From the NCBI GenBank assembly GCA_034506395.1, contig JAPDPQ010000011.1, forward strand, positions 104,404-168,403: a stretch of DNA of 64,000 nt, given 5' to 3'. Every line of letters begins with the position of its first letter. The stretch's first letter is position 1. The notes beneath the pieces were generated by a model that saw nothing but the letters and a program-made list of their open reading frames with translations, ran no database searches and was not told the origin of the DNA. Of this stretch, positions 47,843 through 56,973 are shown piece after piece. A program made the position numbers and the translations under genes. The DNA is from a candidate division KSB1 bacterium (GTDB taxonomy: Bacteria; Zhuqueibacterota; Zhuqueibacteria; Thermofontimicrobiales; Thermofontimicrobiaceae).

Positions 47843-48889
47843 ATGACTCAGTTGAGGGAAAAGTTAATTGGCTTGGCGTTTGTCGGGCTGCTCGCTCCAG
47901 TCCAGGTTTTTGCATTGATCGGTCCAGTGCGAATGCTATCTAGCGGTTCTGTTCTTTTGGTCCCAAATAACGAAGTGAAATTGTCCGAACAGCATATTGA
48001 ATTGTATCACCATCCGCTGGGAATTTGGCTGGTGGATTATCGTGCCCGCTTTCAAAATTTGACTGGCAAAGAGCTGGCATTGACCGTGGGATTTCCAGCG
48101 GGCTTCGACGTCCGTCTTATCGAAAATAACCTCCATTGTGATCGCTTCGATAATTTCAAGGCTTGGATCGATCATATTCCAATTACGGACATTCACTTCA
48201 TGGTGCAATGCGCCAACTACGTCCCCAGCACTGAATGTCAATGGCGCAACGCAGATGGGTCTGAAATTGGCTTTTTAAACACCTGGGAACTAAATTTCAA
48301 ACCTTACGCGGAGCATTGGGTAACAGTATCGTTCAGCTTCATCATCAAAAAGCTCCCACCCATTTATAATCCAGACATCGATGAAACATGGTATCGCGAT
48401 TTAATGAACTGGCTCAAAGCGGACTATGCCCAGCGGGAAGAAAATAATTTTCAATTGCCACTCAATATCGGTTCGTTCTGGGCATTTTATCCCGATTCGA
48501 TGATCATTCGGATCTATCCAGCTAATAATTGGCTCAAGATCGTGGGGCAAGCCGATCGCAAATTTGCACCACGCTTCATTAAAAAAGTCGAGTATAGCGA
48601 ACCTATTGGGTGTTATTCGCCTCCAGAAGTGCCGCTCGATACTCTTTCCATTGAGCAACTCGAAGCGATGACGCCCACGGAGCTGACTTTGCTTCGAAAT
48701 GCCTTTTTTGCGAAGTACGGCAAGAGTTTTCAAAATGAAATCATAAAAAAATATTTTTTAGCTCAGCCCTGGTATGCTGAAAATCCAAATTATCATGACT
48801 GGTATCTCACTCCATGGGATCTGAATAACATCAAGCGAATTATAGAGTTGGAAAAAAGATCTCAGGCTAAAGCACCGCCCAAGAGATAA
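47843..48889 (+). CDS. Exported protein with C-terminal YARHG domain
   Basis: 348 aa. Signal peptide (LIGLAFVGLLAPVQVFA). A large all-beta region of unknown fold (about 30-260) is followed by a YARHG domain (about 275-340): LTLLRNAFFAKYGKSF, KYFLAQPWYAENPNYHD and LNNIKRIIELEK. The name motif is FAKYG here. YARHG domains are extracellular and thought to act near peptidoglycan. The ATG at 47843 has AGGAATGG upstream; an earlier TTG lacks it. It is followed at 45 nt by the amidase-like gene. Confidence 0.75.
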   Translation: MTQLREKLIGLAFVGLLAPVQVFALIGPVRMLSSGSVLLVPNNEVKLSEQHIELYHHPLGIWLVDYRARFQNLTGKELALTVGFPAGFDVRLIENNLHCDRFDNFKAWIDHIPITDIHFMVQCANYVPSTECQWRNADGSEIGFLNTWELNFKPYAEHWVTVSFSFIIKKLPPIYNPDIDETWYRDLMNWLKADYAQREENNFQLPLNIGSFWAFYPDSMIIRIYPANNWLKIVGQADRKFAPRFIKKVEYSEPIGCYSPPEVPLDTLSIEQLEAMTPTELTLLRNAFFAKYGKSFQNEIIKKYFLAQPWYAENPNYHDWYLTPWDLNNIKRIIELEKRSQAKAPPKR

Positions 48890-48934
48890 TAGAGCGATCT
48901 CAATTCATAAAAGCGAGGAGGTAGCATAACCGCA

Positions 48935-49678
48935 GTGCCCACAACAACGCTAAAGGTCTATCTCAGTGCAGGTCACGGTGTCTATTTCGACCCAATTTTG
49001 AAAAAGTGGGTTTCCCAGCGCCGCAGTTATTGGGGAGTAGTGGAGGATTTTTGGACGGTGTTATTGGCGCGCGAACTGTTTGTACTCTTAGATGAAGATA
49101 AGCGCTTTCAAGTGTTCATGAATCGAGACTTCTTCAATGAGGAAATCGGTGAAAGCGGCTTTCAGAAATGGATGCAGGGGTCACATTTATTCTTTCAGGA
49201 GGTTGGCGCACCAGAATGGGTGTGGAGCGTGGGAAGTGGTATCGTTCAAGTTATGAATGCAGATGCCAACGGAATAATCTATCACGATGCGAATCTGGTA
49301 CTGGGTCTTCATGCCAATTGTGATGACGGCCAATCGCGGGGTTATGAAATTTGGCATCATTCAGCAGCAAATCTTGGCAAAAAATTATCCCTTCAGCTCG
49401 CAGAGTCCCTCCAGGAGCTTCCGACGGTCAATCGCGGGGTTTACTGCGATCGCTGGCACGATGCTCGGCCAGTGTGGCGTCTCGCCCAGGGTCGCGTCAT
49501 GGCCGTGATCAATTACTTTTTCTACGACCATCCGCTGGATAATGAACAAATGAAACAGCAAAAAAACATCACACTGGCTGCTCAATTGACCTATCAGGGC
49601 ATCGATAAATTTATTGAGATATATGGACATCAAATACCGAAGCGAGAAAGATCATGGCAGACGAAAATGCAGGAGTGA
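48935..49678 (+). CDS. Amidase_3-like protein with replaced catalytic Glu
   Basis: 247 aa. The zinc ligands of N-acetylmuramoyl-L-alanine amidases appear: His14 (YLSAGHG), Glu37 (WGVVEDF) and His126 (LGLHANCDDG). The catalytic Glu region (VLVExGFxSN in the family) reads AVINYFFYDHP, with Asn193 at the Glu position. No signal peptide is visible. It may be a non-catalytic wall-binding or altered-specificity relative. The annotated GTG is 13 bases from GGAGG; an in-frame ATA at 48926 has ideal spacing, so the true start is uncertain. Confidence 0.6.
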   Translation: MPTTTLKVYLSAGHGVYFDPILKKWVSQRRSYWGVVEDFWTVLLARELFVLLDEDKRFQVFMNRDFFNEEIGESGFQKWMQGSHLFFQEVGAPEWVWSVGSGIVQVMNADANGIIYHDANLVLGLHANCDDGQSRGYEIWHHSAANLGKKLSLQLAESLQELPTVNRGVYCDRWHDARPVWRLAQGRVMAVINYFFYDHPLDNEQMKQQKNITLAAQLTYQGIDKFIEIYGHQIPKRERSWQTKMQE

Positions 49679-50292
49679 CTACTTCAAAAATAAAATTCTG
49701 TGATATTCGCTGTGAATACGCCACCTTTCCGAACGATGCGGCCATCGATGGAAGTCGGAGTTGTCGCACTTTTGTTGCACTGTGGTGTCGCGCCTTGAAT
49801 CAATATGTCACAAAAAATGCGCCCTGCGCCGTTCAATTCGGCCAGCGCCGGCCTAAAGCGGATTTCTGAATTAGAATTCCAGTTAGGTGATTTCAAAGAT
49901 TTGTCCATTTCCATAAAAAGCGTGGTGCAATTCCCTCTAATAAGCTTTGTTGCGTCAAGTCATACGCACAGACTTTATTTTGAAGCGCAGAAAAAGGGGC
50001 GATTTCGCATTCAAAACCAACATCCGCATTGTTTCTTTTGGTAAAAAAATTACAAATTTTATCTGAGATCAATCGATAGATAATTGGGCCGGCTTGGTCT
50101 CTGAATCAGGACATTGGGAGGCGGCAAAAAAATTATGGATCTTCTTTGGTCAATAGCGCGGACGCTGGAATTCTTTTTACCGACATACTCAGCAAATCAA
50201 CATATATCTGACCACCATTTACCAAACGGGATGACTTCAGTCGCATTGAAATTTAGTAAAATTTTACCACAGCGTTCAAAGTGAGGCTTACC
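49679..50292. other. Intergenic, possible decayed coding remnants
   Basis: About 610 nt. Short frames on both strands (for example 49684-49914 minus) have some protein-like composition but no ribosome site or recognisable family. The part to about 49870 is more GC-rich than the rest. Confidence 0.3.
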
Positions 50293-51990
50293 ATGAAAAG
50301 TTCCATTTTCATTTGCTCATTGGCCATGTTGTCGCTTGGACTAATCACTTTGATAAGCTGCGAGGGGCAAGCGCCAGTTTCGCCGCAAGCTGAAGACACA
50401 GAATCCATCGTGCGCCATGAACGCGACATCAGCAGCAACGAAGCTTGGCCGGCAGATAAGACCCATATTGTCAGAGCGGAACTTCGTGTGACCAACGCCA
50501 TTTTAAAAATCGCCCCTGGCACAACTGTGCAATTTGAACAAAATGCTGGGATCATTGTGGATCGAGCGGCCGGCCTAATTGCTGATGGCTCGGAACAGCC
50601 CATCATCTTCACAAGCAGCGATACCACTAAAGGCAACTGGAATTACATTTATTTTTCATCAGATGCCCTGCATGATAGCTGCCGCATGATCAATTGTTCC
50701 CTCCAATATGCTGGCGGCGACCCAATCCTGAACGCTGCAATTGTCTGTAATGATGCGACCCCCACCATTGTCGGATGTAAAATTAGTCATAGTCCCAATG
50801 TCGGAATTAAATTGATAGGGGATTGCCGAGGCATCACACTTGAGAACAACACGATTACCAATTGTGATTTTGTGCCGATCCAGACTGATATTTACAATGT
50901 TTCATCGATTGGCTCCAACGCTTATCAGGCTAACGGGTTAAATCAAATCCGAATCATCAAATCAGAATTGGACTTCGATGACCATTGGCGCTACCCTGGC
51001 GTACCTTTTCGGTTGGCCGATGGCTTAAATATAACCAATGCGCGACTCACGATAGATCCTGCGGCTGAACTGATTTTTGAAGCTGATGAATCGCTGATCG
51101 TCAGTCATGGTGGCGCGATTCAGGCGGTCGGAGATCCAACATCCCCCATTGTGTTCACTGGATCCAGTTTAGGTAGCTGGAACGGAGTTCATTTCCTCAG
51201 TTCTTCAAATTTCCGCAATACGCAATTGTCTCATTGCATTATCGAGCATGCAGGCAGAGATGCTCATTATCGTGCCAACCTTGTTTTGGACCGCGCCTGG
51301 CCAATCATCACCAATTGTTTGATCCACCGGAGCAGCGGCTATGGTGTGTACATTATTGGACCGATCAAAGCAGGTTTTTTCCAAAATAATCGCATCACAC
51401 AGAATGCTTTAGCTCCGCTCAGCGTCTCGGCCAACGCCGTGGCTGGTCTCACATCTGGAGATTACCATGGGAATGGAAACGATTGGATTGAGGTACGAGG
51501 GGCACCTTTGGAGAAACCGATCACTAGCGACTGCTATTGGGATCGAATGGATTTGCCCTATTTCATTACAGGGATGCTTCAGATCCAATCCGCAACGCTC
51601 TTTTTGTCCCCTGGTACAGAACTGCTCATGGCAGAACATAGTGGGATCGAAATTTTAAGTCAAGGTGGATTGATCGCTGATGGCACTTCACGACAGATTA
51701 CGATTACGGCTGCCCGGCCCACACCCGGCTTTTGGGATGGCATTTTTTTTACCCGTGCTGCCAATGCTTCCCATTGCCAACTGATCCGATGCAGAATCGC
51801 TTACGCTGGCGCCGATGCCCGCCGACCCGGCATCATTTGGTGCGATAATATCTCCCCAATCATCCGCTCTTGTAGCATCGAATATAGCCTTGGTTATGGA
51901 ATTTACCTTGTAGGCAATTCAAATATTGTCGATTTGCAAAGCAACTGGTTCATCGCCAATGCGAAAGGCAACTATTATCAGCATCCTTAA
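50293..51990 (+). CDS. Surface lipoprotein with three right-handed beta-helix repeats
   Basis: 565 aa. Lipoprotein signal (SLGLITLISC). After a short linker come three homologous blocks of roughly 165 residues, each reading like LxITNAxLxIxPGTxxxFE...GxIxADGxxxxPIxFTxS...W.xIxFxS...CxIxxCxIxYAGxD...P.IxxCxIxxSxxYGIxL. This is a parallel beta-helix organisation typical of surface or adhesin-like proteins. GAGG precedes the second ATG. No catalytic residues recognised. It is followed at 96 nt by the PAP2-type gene. Confidence 0.78.
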   Translation: MKSSIFICSLAMLSLGLITLISCEGQAPVSPQAEDTESIVRHERDISSNEAWPADKTHIVRAELRVTNAILKIAPGTTVQFEQNAGIIVDRAAGLIADGSEQPIIFTSSDTTKGNWNYIYFSSDALHDSCRMINCSLQYAGGDPILNAAIVCNDATPTIVGCKISHSPNVGIKLIGDCRGITLENNTITNCDFVPIQTDIYNVSSIGSNAYQANGLNQIRIIKSELDFDDHWRYPGVPFRLADGLNITNARLTIDPAAELIFEADESLIVSHGGAIQAVGDPTSPIVFTGSSLGSWNGVHFLSSSNFRNTQLSHCIIEHAGRDAHYRANLVLDRAWPIITNCLIHRSSGYGVYIIGPIKAGFFQNNRITQNALAPLSVSANAVAGLTSGDYHGNGNDWIEVRGAPLEKPITSDCYWDRMDLPYFITGMLQIQSATLFLSPGTELLMAEHSGIEILSQGGLIADGTSRQITITAARPTPGFWDGIFFTRAANASHCQLIRCRIAYAGADARRPGIIWCDNISPIIRSCSIEYSLGYGIYLVGNSNIVDLQSNWFIANAKGNYYQHP

Positions 51991-52086
51991 GATCGCGGAA
52001 CATTTGAACCGCTGAAATGTTAAAGTGGGTTGATCTTTGGTAACATTCATCAGAAACTCAACCGGACTTTATAATCACAAATTTTT

Positions 52087-53010
52087 ATGCGAAAAATACT
52101 GCATTCCATTTTTAAACTTCGACTGGAAGAGTTCATTGCAATTCTGTTTTTTCTCCCCATGGTTTTTCTTACCTCAAAAGCTTACTTCTTTTTTTTAGAA
52201 CAAGGAAAAGTACCAAAGCGAATTTCAGGTGATTTGCAGCGCATCTGGATCACGATAGTGGTTTTCATCATTTTCATTATCCTGCTCAGGGTGAAAAAAA
52301 ACTGGCGCTTTATTCGAGATTGGCTGCCGTTTGGTTTCTGTATTGCGATTTATACAAACCTCCACGATACCGTCCATTTCGCCAACCCAGCCGACGTGCA
52401 ACATTGGTTGATCAAAATCGATCAATGGATGTTTGGGGTGCAGCCTTGCGTTTGGGCAGAACGCTTCATCCATCCAACTTTGACCGATATCTTCATAGCA
52501 GCCTATGCGAACTATTTTGTCCTAAATATCTGTGTCGCCGTGGTGCTCTATTTTCAGAAACGATATCAGGAATTTCGTTATACTTTGGTCACGACTATTA
52601 TTTGTTATTACATCGGATATTTCCTTTTCATCATTTTTCCCGCTGCGCCACCTCGGATAGTGCTCAAACCCTTTTTCACTGTCAGCTTGCAGGGCCATAT
52701 TTTGGAGCCAATCAAACATGCTATCGAGGTCTCAGCTCAGGATAGCCGCGGCGCATTTCCCTCCTTGCACTGCGCTGTTAGCTTCGTCTCCATGTTTTTC
52801 GGCTGGCGCTACTTGCGCTGGATGTTCTGGGTCATGGTGCCTATGGTGATCATGCTGGTGGTATCCACCATTTACTTGCGCCATCATTATGTCATTGATC
52901 TGATCGCTGGACTGGGATTAGCCTTCTTTGCTTTTTGGATTGGTCCGAAGGTGGAGGATTGGTGGAATCAGTTGAAGAAAAAATATGGGCAAAATGCTAT
53001 TATCGGTTGA
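52087..53010 (+). CDS. PAP2-family membrane phosphotransferase, IPC-synthase-like
   Basis: 307 aa, about six to seven membrane helices. PAP2 motifs: GAFPSLHCAVSF (motif 2) and STIYLRHHYVIDLIAGLG (motif 3, catalytic His and Asp). The spacing and the YIGYFLFIIFPAAPPR segment resemble the PAP2_3/AUR1 group, which includes fungal and bacterial inositol-phosphorylceramide synthases. It may transfer a phospho-head group between lipids. Whether the organism makes sphingolipids cannot be seen in this window. Confidence 0.82.
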   Translation: MRKILHSIFKLRLEEFIAILFFLPMVFLTSKAYFFFLEQGKVPKRISGDLQRIWITIVVFIIFIILLRVKKNWRFIRDWLPFGFCIAIYTNLHDTVHFANPADVQHWLIKIDQWMFGVQPCVWAERFIHPTLTDIFIAAYANYFVLNICVAVVLYFQKRYQEFRYTLVTTIICYYIGYFLFIIFPAAPPRIVLKPFFTVSLQGHILEPIKHAIEVSAQDSRGAFPSLHCAVSFVSMFFGWRYLRWMFWVMVPMVIMLVVSTIYLRHHYVIDLIAGLGLAFFAFWIGPKVEDWWNQLKKKYGQNAIIG

Positions 53011-53285
53011 CTATGTTTTTTCGATGCAATGATAAGTCGCTTTTCCAATTTCCGATGAATCATCTTCAAAAAAAAACGCTCCTTCGATGGACATTTTGTT
53101 TTACATTTGGTTCAAAAAATTTGCATATAAAGTTGGCAAATGTTCGAAGAAGAGATAAGCAAAAATTTTGCTTTTCTAGACAAACTTTATTGATTATCTC
53201 ATTTCTCTCTGATCGCCCTCTTGTCGCATTATCAATAAAGAAAATCTGCCACCTTATTGTACTTTGATTTTGCTCTGAATGCATG

Positions 53286-53314
53286 TTGACTTTTCTGAAA
53301 AATCATGCTATATT
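53286..53314 (+). promoter_or_regulatory. Near-consensus sigma-70 promoter
   Basis: TTGACT (53286-53291), a 17-nt spacer and TATATT (53309-53314). The start codon of the acrylyl-CoA reductase-like gene is at 53388, giving a leader of about 65 nt. The rest of the gap 53011-53285 shows no gene. Confidence 0.75.
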
Positions 53315-53387
53315 CACCTCAAGCTAAATCGGATTGGTCAAACGATGTCAATATTGTGGAACGAAAATTCGTTACAGGAGAACAGTT

Positions 53388-54386
53388 ATGAATTTCCCAA
53401 CCACCTATCGCGCCTATTTGGTCACAAAAGATGCCAATCAAAATGCCACTGCCGCTGTGACGGAACGACCATTTGAGGCCCTCCCACCTGGCGATGTAAT
53501 CATCAAGGTTGCTTATTCATCGTTAAATTATAAGGACGCCCTTTCGGCCACTGGGCATACTGGTGTCACCAAAAACTACCCACATGTACCTGGCATCGAT
53601 GCAGCTGGTACGGTTATCTACAGCAAATCGGATCAATACAAGCCTGGGGATAAGGTCCTGGTTACCGGATACGATTTGGGCTCAAATACTGATGGCGGCT
53701 TTGCGGAATACATTCGCGTCCCAGCCGAATGGGTGGTCCCATTGCCCAGCAACCTGACCTTGAAAGAAAGCATGATTTACGGCACCGCAGGATTCACCGC
53801 TGCCATTTGCGTCAGCCAATTACAAAAAATGGGCTTGAGCCCAGATCAGGGCGAAGTGGTGGTTAGCGGTGCCTCTGGTGGTGTGGGTTGCCTGGCTGTG
53901 GCGCTCCTGGCCAAAGAAGGATATCAAGTAGTTGCCAGTACTGGAAAACCGCAGGCTCATGACCTGCTCAAACGATTGGGCGCTGCGCGAATTATTGGGC
54001 GAGAAGAATTGAACGATCAGTCCGGCCGTCCCCTCCTCAAGGGAATTTGGGCAGGGGCAGTCGATACCGTGGGCGGCAATACGCTATCAACCATTATTCG
54101 ATCGTTGAAGGTCCAGGGCAGCGTTGCAGCCTGTGGGAATGTGGCGGATTTTAAACTGGACCTTACCGTTTATCCTTTCATTCTCAGAGGAGTAAATCTT
54201 TTAGGCGCTGATTCTGCGCTGTGGCCAAGAAATCCACGAGTTCAACTATGGCAAAAATTAGCCAACGAATGGAAAATTGACCTATTAGAATCCCTGAGTC
54301 ATACCATCACCCTCAACGACCTGAGTGACTATGTCCCCATAATACTAAAAGGTGGCATAGTGGGACGGACGTTGATACAAATCTAA
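53388..54386 (+). CDS. Zinc-free MDR oxidoreductase, YhdH/AcuI type
   Basis: 332 aa. Medium-chain dehydrogenase/reductase with YSSLNYKDALSATGHTG, HVPGIDAAGTV, VTGYDLG, TDGGFAEYIRVP and VVVSGASGGVGCLAVALLA. The YKDxL and GYDLG strings mark the YhdH/AcuI acrylyl-CoA reductase family, which reduces acryloyl-CoA to propionyl-CoA with NADPH. AGGAG is seven bases before the ATG. Followed after about 260 nt by an acyl-CoA dehydrogenase on the same strand, consistent with acyl-CoA metabolism. Confidence 0.9.
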   Translation: MNFPTTYRAYLVTKDANQNATAAVTERPFEALPPGDVIIKVAYSSLNYKDALSATGHTGVTKNYPHVPGIDAAGTVIYSKSDQYKPGDKVLVTGYDLGSNTDGGFAEYIRVPAEWVVPLPSNLTLKESMIYGTAGFTAAICVSQLQKMGLSPDQGEVVVSGASGGVGCLAVALLAKEGYQVVASTGKPQAHDLLKRLGAARIIGREELNDQSGRPLLKGIWAGAVDTVGGNTLSTIIRSLKVQGSVAACGNVADFKLDLTVYPFILRGVNLLGADSALWPRNPRVQLWQKLANEWKIDLLESLSHTITLNDLSDYVPIILKGGIVGRTLIQI

Positions 54387-54644
54387 TTCTAACTTTTTTC
54401 GCTTGATATTCATGAACCAAAAACGAATCATCCGCATCAAATCAATCGTCAAACGATGGATCAAAAGAAATGGCGTTGATATTAAATGTGATTTTGCCTA
54501 TTTAGGTCATTTTTTCGAGCATGATTTAAATCGGCAAAGCCAAACGATATTCGATTCAACTATTCCCGTAGCATTTGGACGCGACCGATTTTGCTCCGAA
54601 CCATATTCAAGGAAAAAAAAGATAACAAGAGCATAGGAGTAATT

Positions 54645-55802
54645 ATGGATTTTTCAATCCCAAAAGAGTTGGAGTCAGAGCTGATCAAATTCAATGATTT
54701 CATCAAATCTTATTTAAAACCCCGTTTGCCGCAATGGCAGAAAGAGAAATCATATCCCCGAACTTTTTTTGTAGAACTCGGAAAAAATGGATGGTTGGGA
54801 TTTGATCTGAAAAACGGAGCGATCATCGAGCAACCCTATCTGAAACAAGCATTGCTGATGGAAGCTCTCGCAAAAGTTTCTCCTGGCATGGCGATCACCA
54901 TGTTGGTACAAATTTCATTGGGAACCAAGGGATTGCATCTTTTTGGTACTGAAGCGCAAAAACAAAAGTATTTTGCTTCGGCGATTCGCGGCGAAACTTT
55001 GCTTTGTGTGGGTAATACTGAAAATCTTGCTGGCAGTGATGTGGCCAACATCTCCGCCCGAGCCGAGAAAGTATCCGGAGGCTGGATATTAACTGGGGCT
55101 AAATCTTATGTGACCAACGGCGCTATTGCCGATTATGCGATCATCACGGCTGTGACTGATCCCGATGCCACACGAACCAGGAAGTTATCCTTATTTTGGG
55201 TTGACTTGAATTCTCCCGGGGTTTCGCGCTATAAATTGAACAAGGATGTCTGGATCCCATCGGATTTGACCCGGATTCAAATGAAACAGGTGTTCGTTCC
55301 CGAAGAAAATTTAATGGGAACGCGCGGGAAAGGATTGAGCCACATTCTCGAAATTTTTACGAATAGCCGTATCACCATTAGCGCCTTGGCATTAGGTACG
55401 GCGGTCGGGGCCTTCGAACTCGGCTTAGAACGTGCTAAGAAACGAGATGTGTTTGGACAGAAAATCGCCGACCTCCAAGCCAAGTCATTTGAAATTGCCG
55501 ACTTTTATGCCCGAATTGAAGCTGCTCGAATGATGCTTTATAGAGCTTGTTGGGTAAAAGATCAATTGCAGCAGGATTTTCGGCTGGAGGCTTCATTGGC
55601 TAAATATTTAACGGTAGATATTGCGAAGCGTGTTTCCAATTGGGCCGCGGATCTGTTCGGCGCCGCTTCTGTGGTGATCGAGCATCCGATCCATAAATTT
55701 CCATTAGATGCCTGGGCAGTGGCCTTGGGCGAAGGCACCCAGGATGTCCAAAAGCTGATCATCTTCAGAGAAGTGATGAAACGACAAGGACAAATGGACT
55801 GA
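54645..55802 (+). CDS. Acyl-CoA dehydrogenase
   Basis: 385 aa, complete. FAD-dependent alpha,beta-dehydrogenation of acyl-CoA. Features: CVGNTENLAGSDVANIS (flavin-binding region), GGWILTGAKSYVTNGAIADYAI, ITISALALGTAVGAFELGLERAKKRDVFGQKIADLQ and LFGAASVVIEHPIHKFPLDAW near the catalytic end. The start with TAGGAG is chosen over an earlier in-frame codon. The chain length of its substrate is not evident. Confidence 0.92.
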   Translation: MDFSIPKELESELIKFNDFIKSYLKPRLPQWQKEKSYPRTFFVELGKNGWLGFDLKNGAIIEQPYLKQALLMEALAKVSPGMAITMLVQISLGTKGLHLFGTEAQKQKYFASAIRGETLLCVGNTENLAGSDVANISARAEKVSGGWILTGAKSYVTNGAIADYAIITAVTDPDATRTRKLSLFWVDLNSPGVSRYKLNKDVWIPSDLTRIQMKQVFVPEENLMGTRGKGLSHILEIFTNSRITISALALGTAVGAFELGLERAKKRDVFGQKIADLQAKSFEIADFYARIEAARMMLYRACWVKDQLQQDFRLEASLAKYLTVDIAKRVSNWAADLFGAASVVIEHPIHKFPLDAWAVALGEGTQDVQKLIIFREVMKRQGQMD

Positions 55803-56029
55803 TTTTAAACTTCTCGATTCCAAATAACGAGGCGATTATTCGAAGGAAAAAAAATTTCGAATGATTATTATAAATTTCTTTTCTGATGCCGAAATGCCAA
55901 GCTTGAAAAACAGAACCAAAAGCCATGGGCAAGCTGCGATCGATATGTTCATGGCTTTGGTTATTATCCACAAATTCTGAGCGGTAGTTGCCGCAAGATC
56001 ACTCGCATCGATGTCTTCAACGCTTTTTC
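55803..56029. other. Short intergenic stretch with one DnaA-box-like 9-mer
   Basis: TTATCCACA occurs at 55964-55972, isolated. No gene seen. Confidence 0.3.
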
Positions 56030-56185
56030 CAATTCAACCACAGCGTGAAATGCGATTATTCCAGCAAGAATCATCAGCGCCAGAACAGACTTTATTTCAA
56101 TTGAAGTTTGACAATGCTCATCCGCTTTGAGCCGACTAATCTCATCCAATTCCAGATTTTTTGACGCCTTTTTCTTTCCTTATAG
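56030..56185 (-). pseudogene. Decayed C-terminal fragment of the OYE-GltD-like gene (third copy)
   Basis: The minus strand here still reads KADEHCQTSIE, equivalent to KVDEHFQTSIE in the copies at 56300 and 59545. The neighbouring bases align with those copies over about 150 nt (for example AATGCTCATC and ATCCAATTCCAGA), with frameshifts and many substitutions. It is therefore the oldest of three copies of the same gene end. No product is expected. Confidence 0.7.
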
Positions 56186-56299
56186 ATGCAATGATCATTA
56201 GCTAATATTATGAAATTTTTTTAAATTCCGTTGGCGGATTCAAGTTCCAAGTGCAACCGATGAATTAAAAAAATTTCTATAGTGAGCTAAAAAAATGTA

Positions 56300-56820
56300 C
56301 TAGTGGCTACCTAACCACTTATCCATCGCCACCGCCGCCCTCATGCCTTCAGCCACGGCCTGCACCGCCGTCGTTCCGCCATTGATGATATCACCACCAG
56401 CAAAGACTTTTTCAATGGAGGTCTGGAAATGCTCATCTACTTTAATCCAGCCATTGCTGTCCAATTCCAGTTCCCCCAATGCTTTTTTCGTCTCCTCATC
56501 GATGCGCTGACCAATGGCTTCGATGACATGATCGACAGAAAAAATATATTCGCTATTGCGAATGATGATAGGTCTACGGCGACCCCTGGCATCGGATTCG
56601 CCCAATTCGGTGCGGGCGATTTTGAGCCCTGTTAACTGGCCGTTTTCGGACACATAATCTAATGGCTGGGACAGAATCAGAAAATGAATGCCTAAATCCA
56701 GCGCAGCATCCCGTTCCTTTTTCCAGGCGGGCATTTCGTTGAACGAGCGACGATAGATAATGTAGACATTTCGTGCGCCAGCATGCTTTGCCACGACGGC
56801 AGCATCGATAGCGGTATTGC
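56300..56820 (-). pseudogene. Truncated GltD-like C-terminal domain (second copy)
   Basis: About 173 residues from NTAIDAAVVAKHAGARNVYI to the stop, closely similar to the end of the intact gene at 59545-62163 (shared strings RRSFNEMPAWKKERDAAL, HVIEAIGQRID, AGGDIINGGTTAVQAVAEG). Similarity stops abruptly at 56820, where the GGG of the NAD(P)-binding loop should follow; the remaining 5' portion is missing. The open frame continues a few codons into unrelated DNA. An IS1380-type element begins 153 bp beyond. Unlikely to be functional. Confidence 0.85.
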
Positions 56821-56973
56821 TAGCGACTTTATACAATTGAAAAGAAACCAATTAGCGCAAAACTTTTTGCACAAAAACTAACATTTCAAAAATGAAAAGC
56901 GAAAGTAACTTGACCTAATATTTTGAAAATTGCAGTTTAATCTATTTTAACTATTATTATATCTTTTATATTA

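Noticed and set aside
54403..54636. 77-codon frame between the reductase and acyl-CoA dehydrogenase genes
   Set aside because: No clear ribosome site or known family; stops just before the next gene's start.
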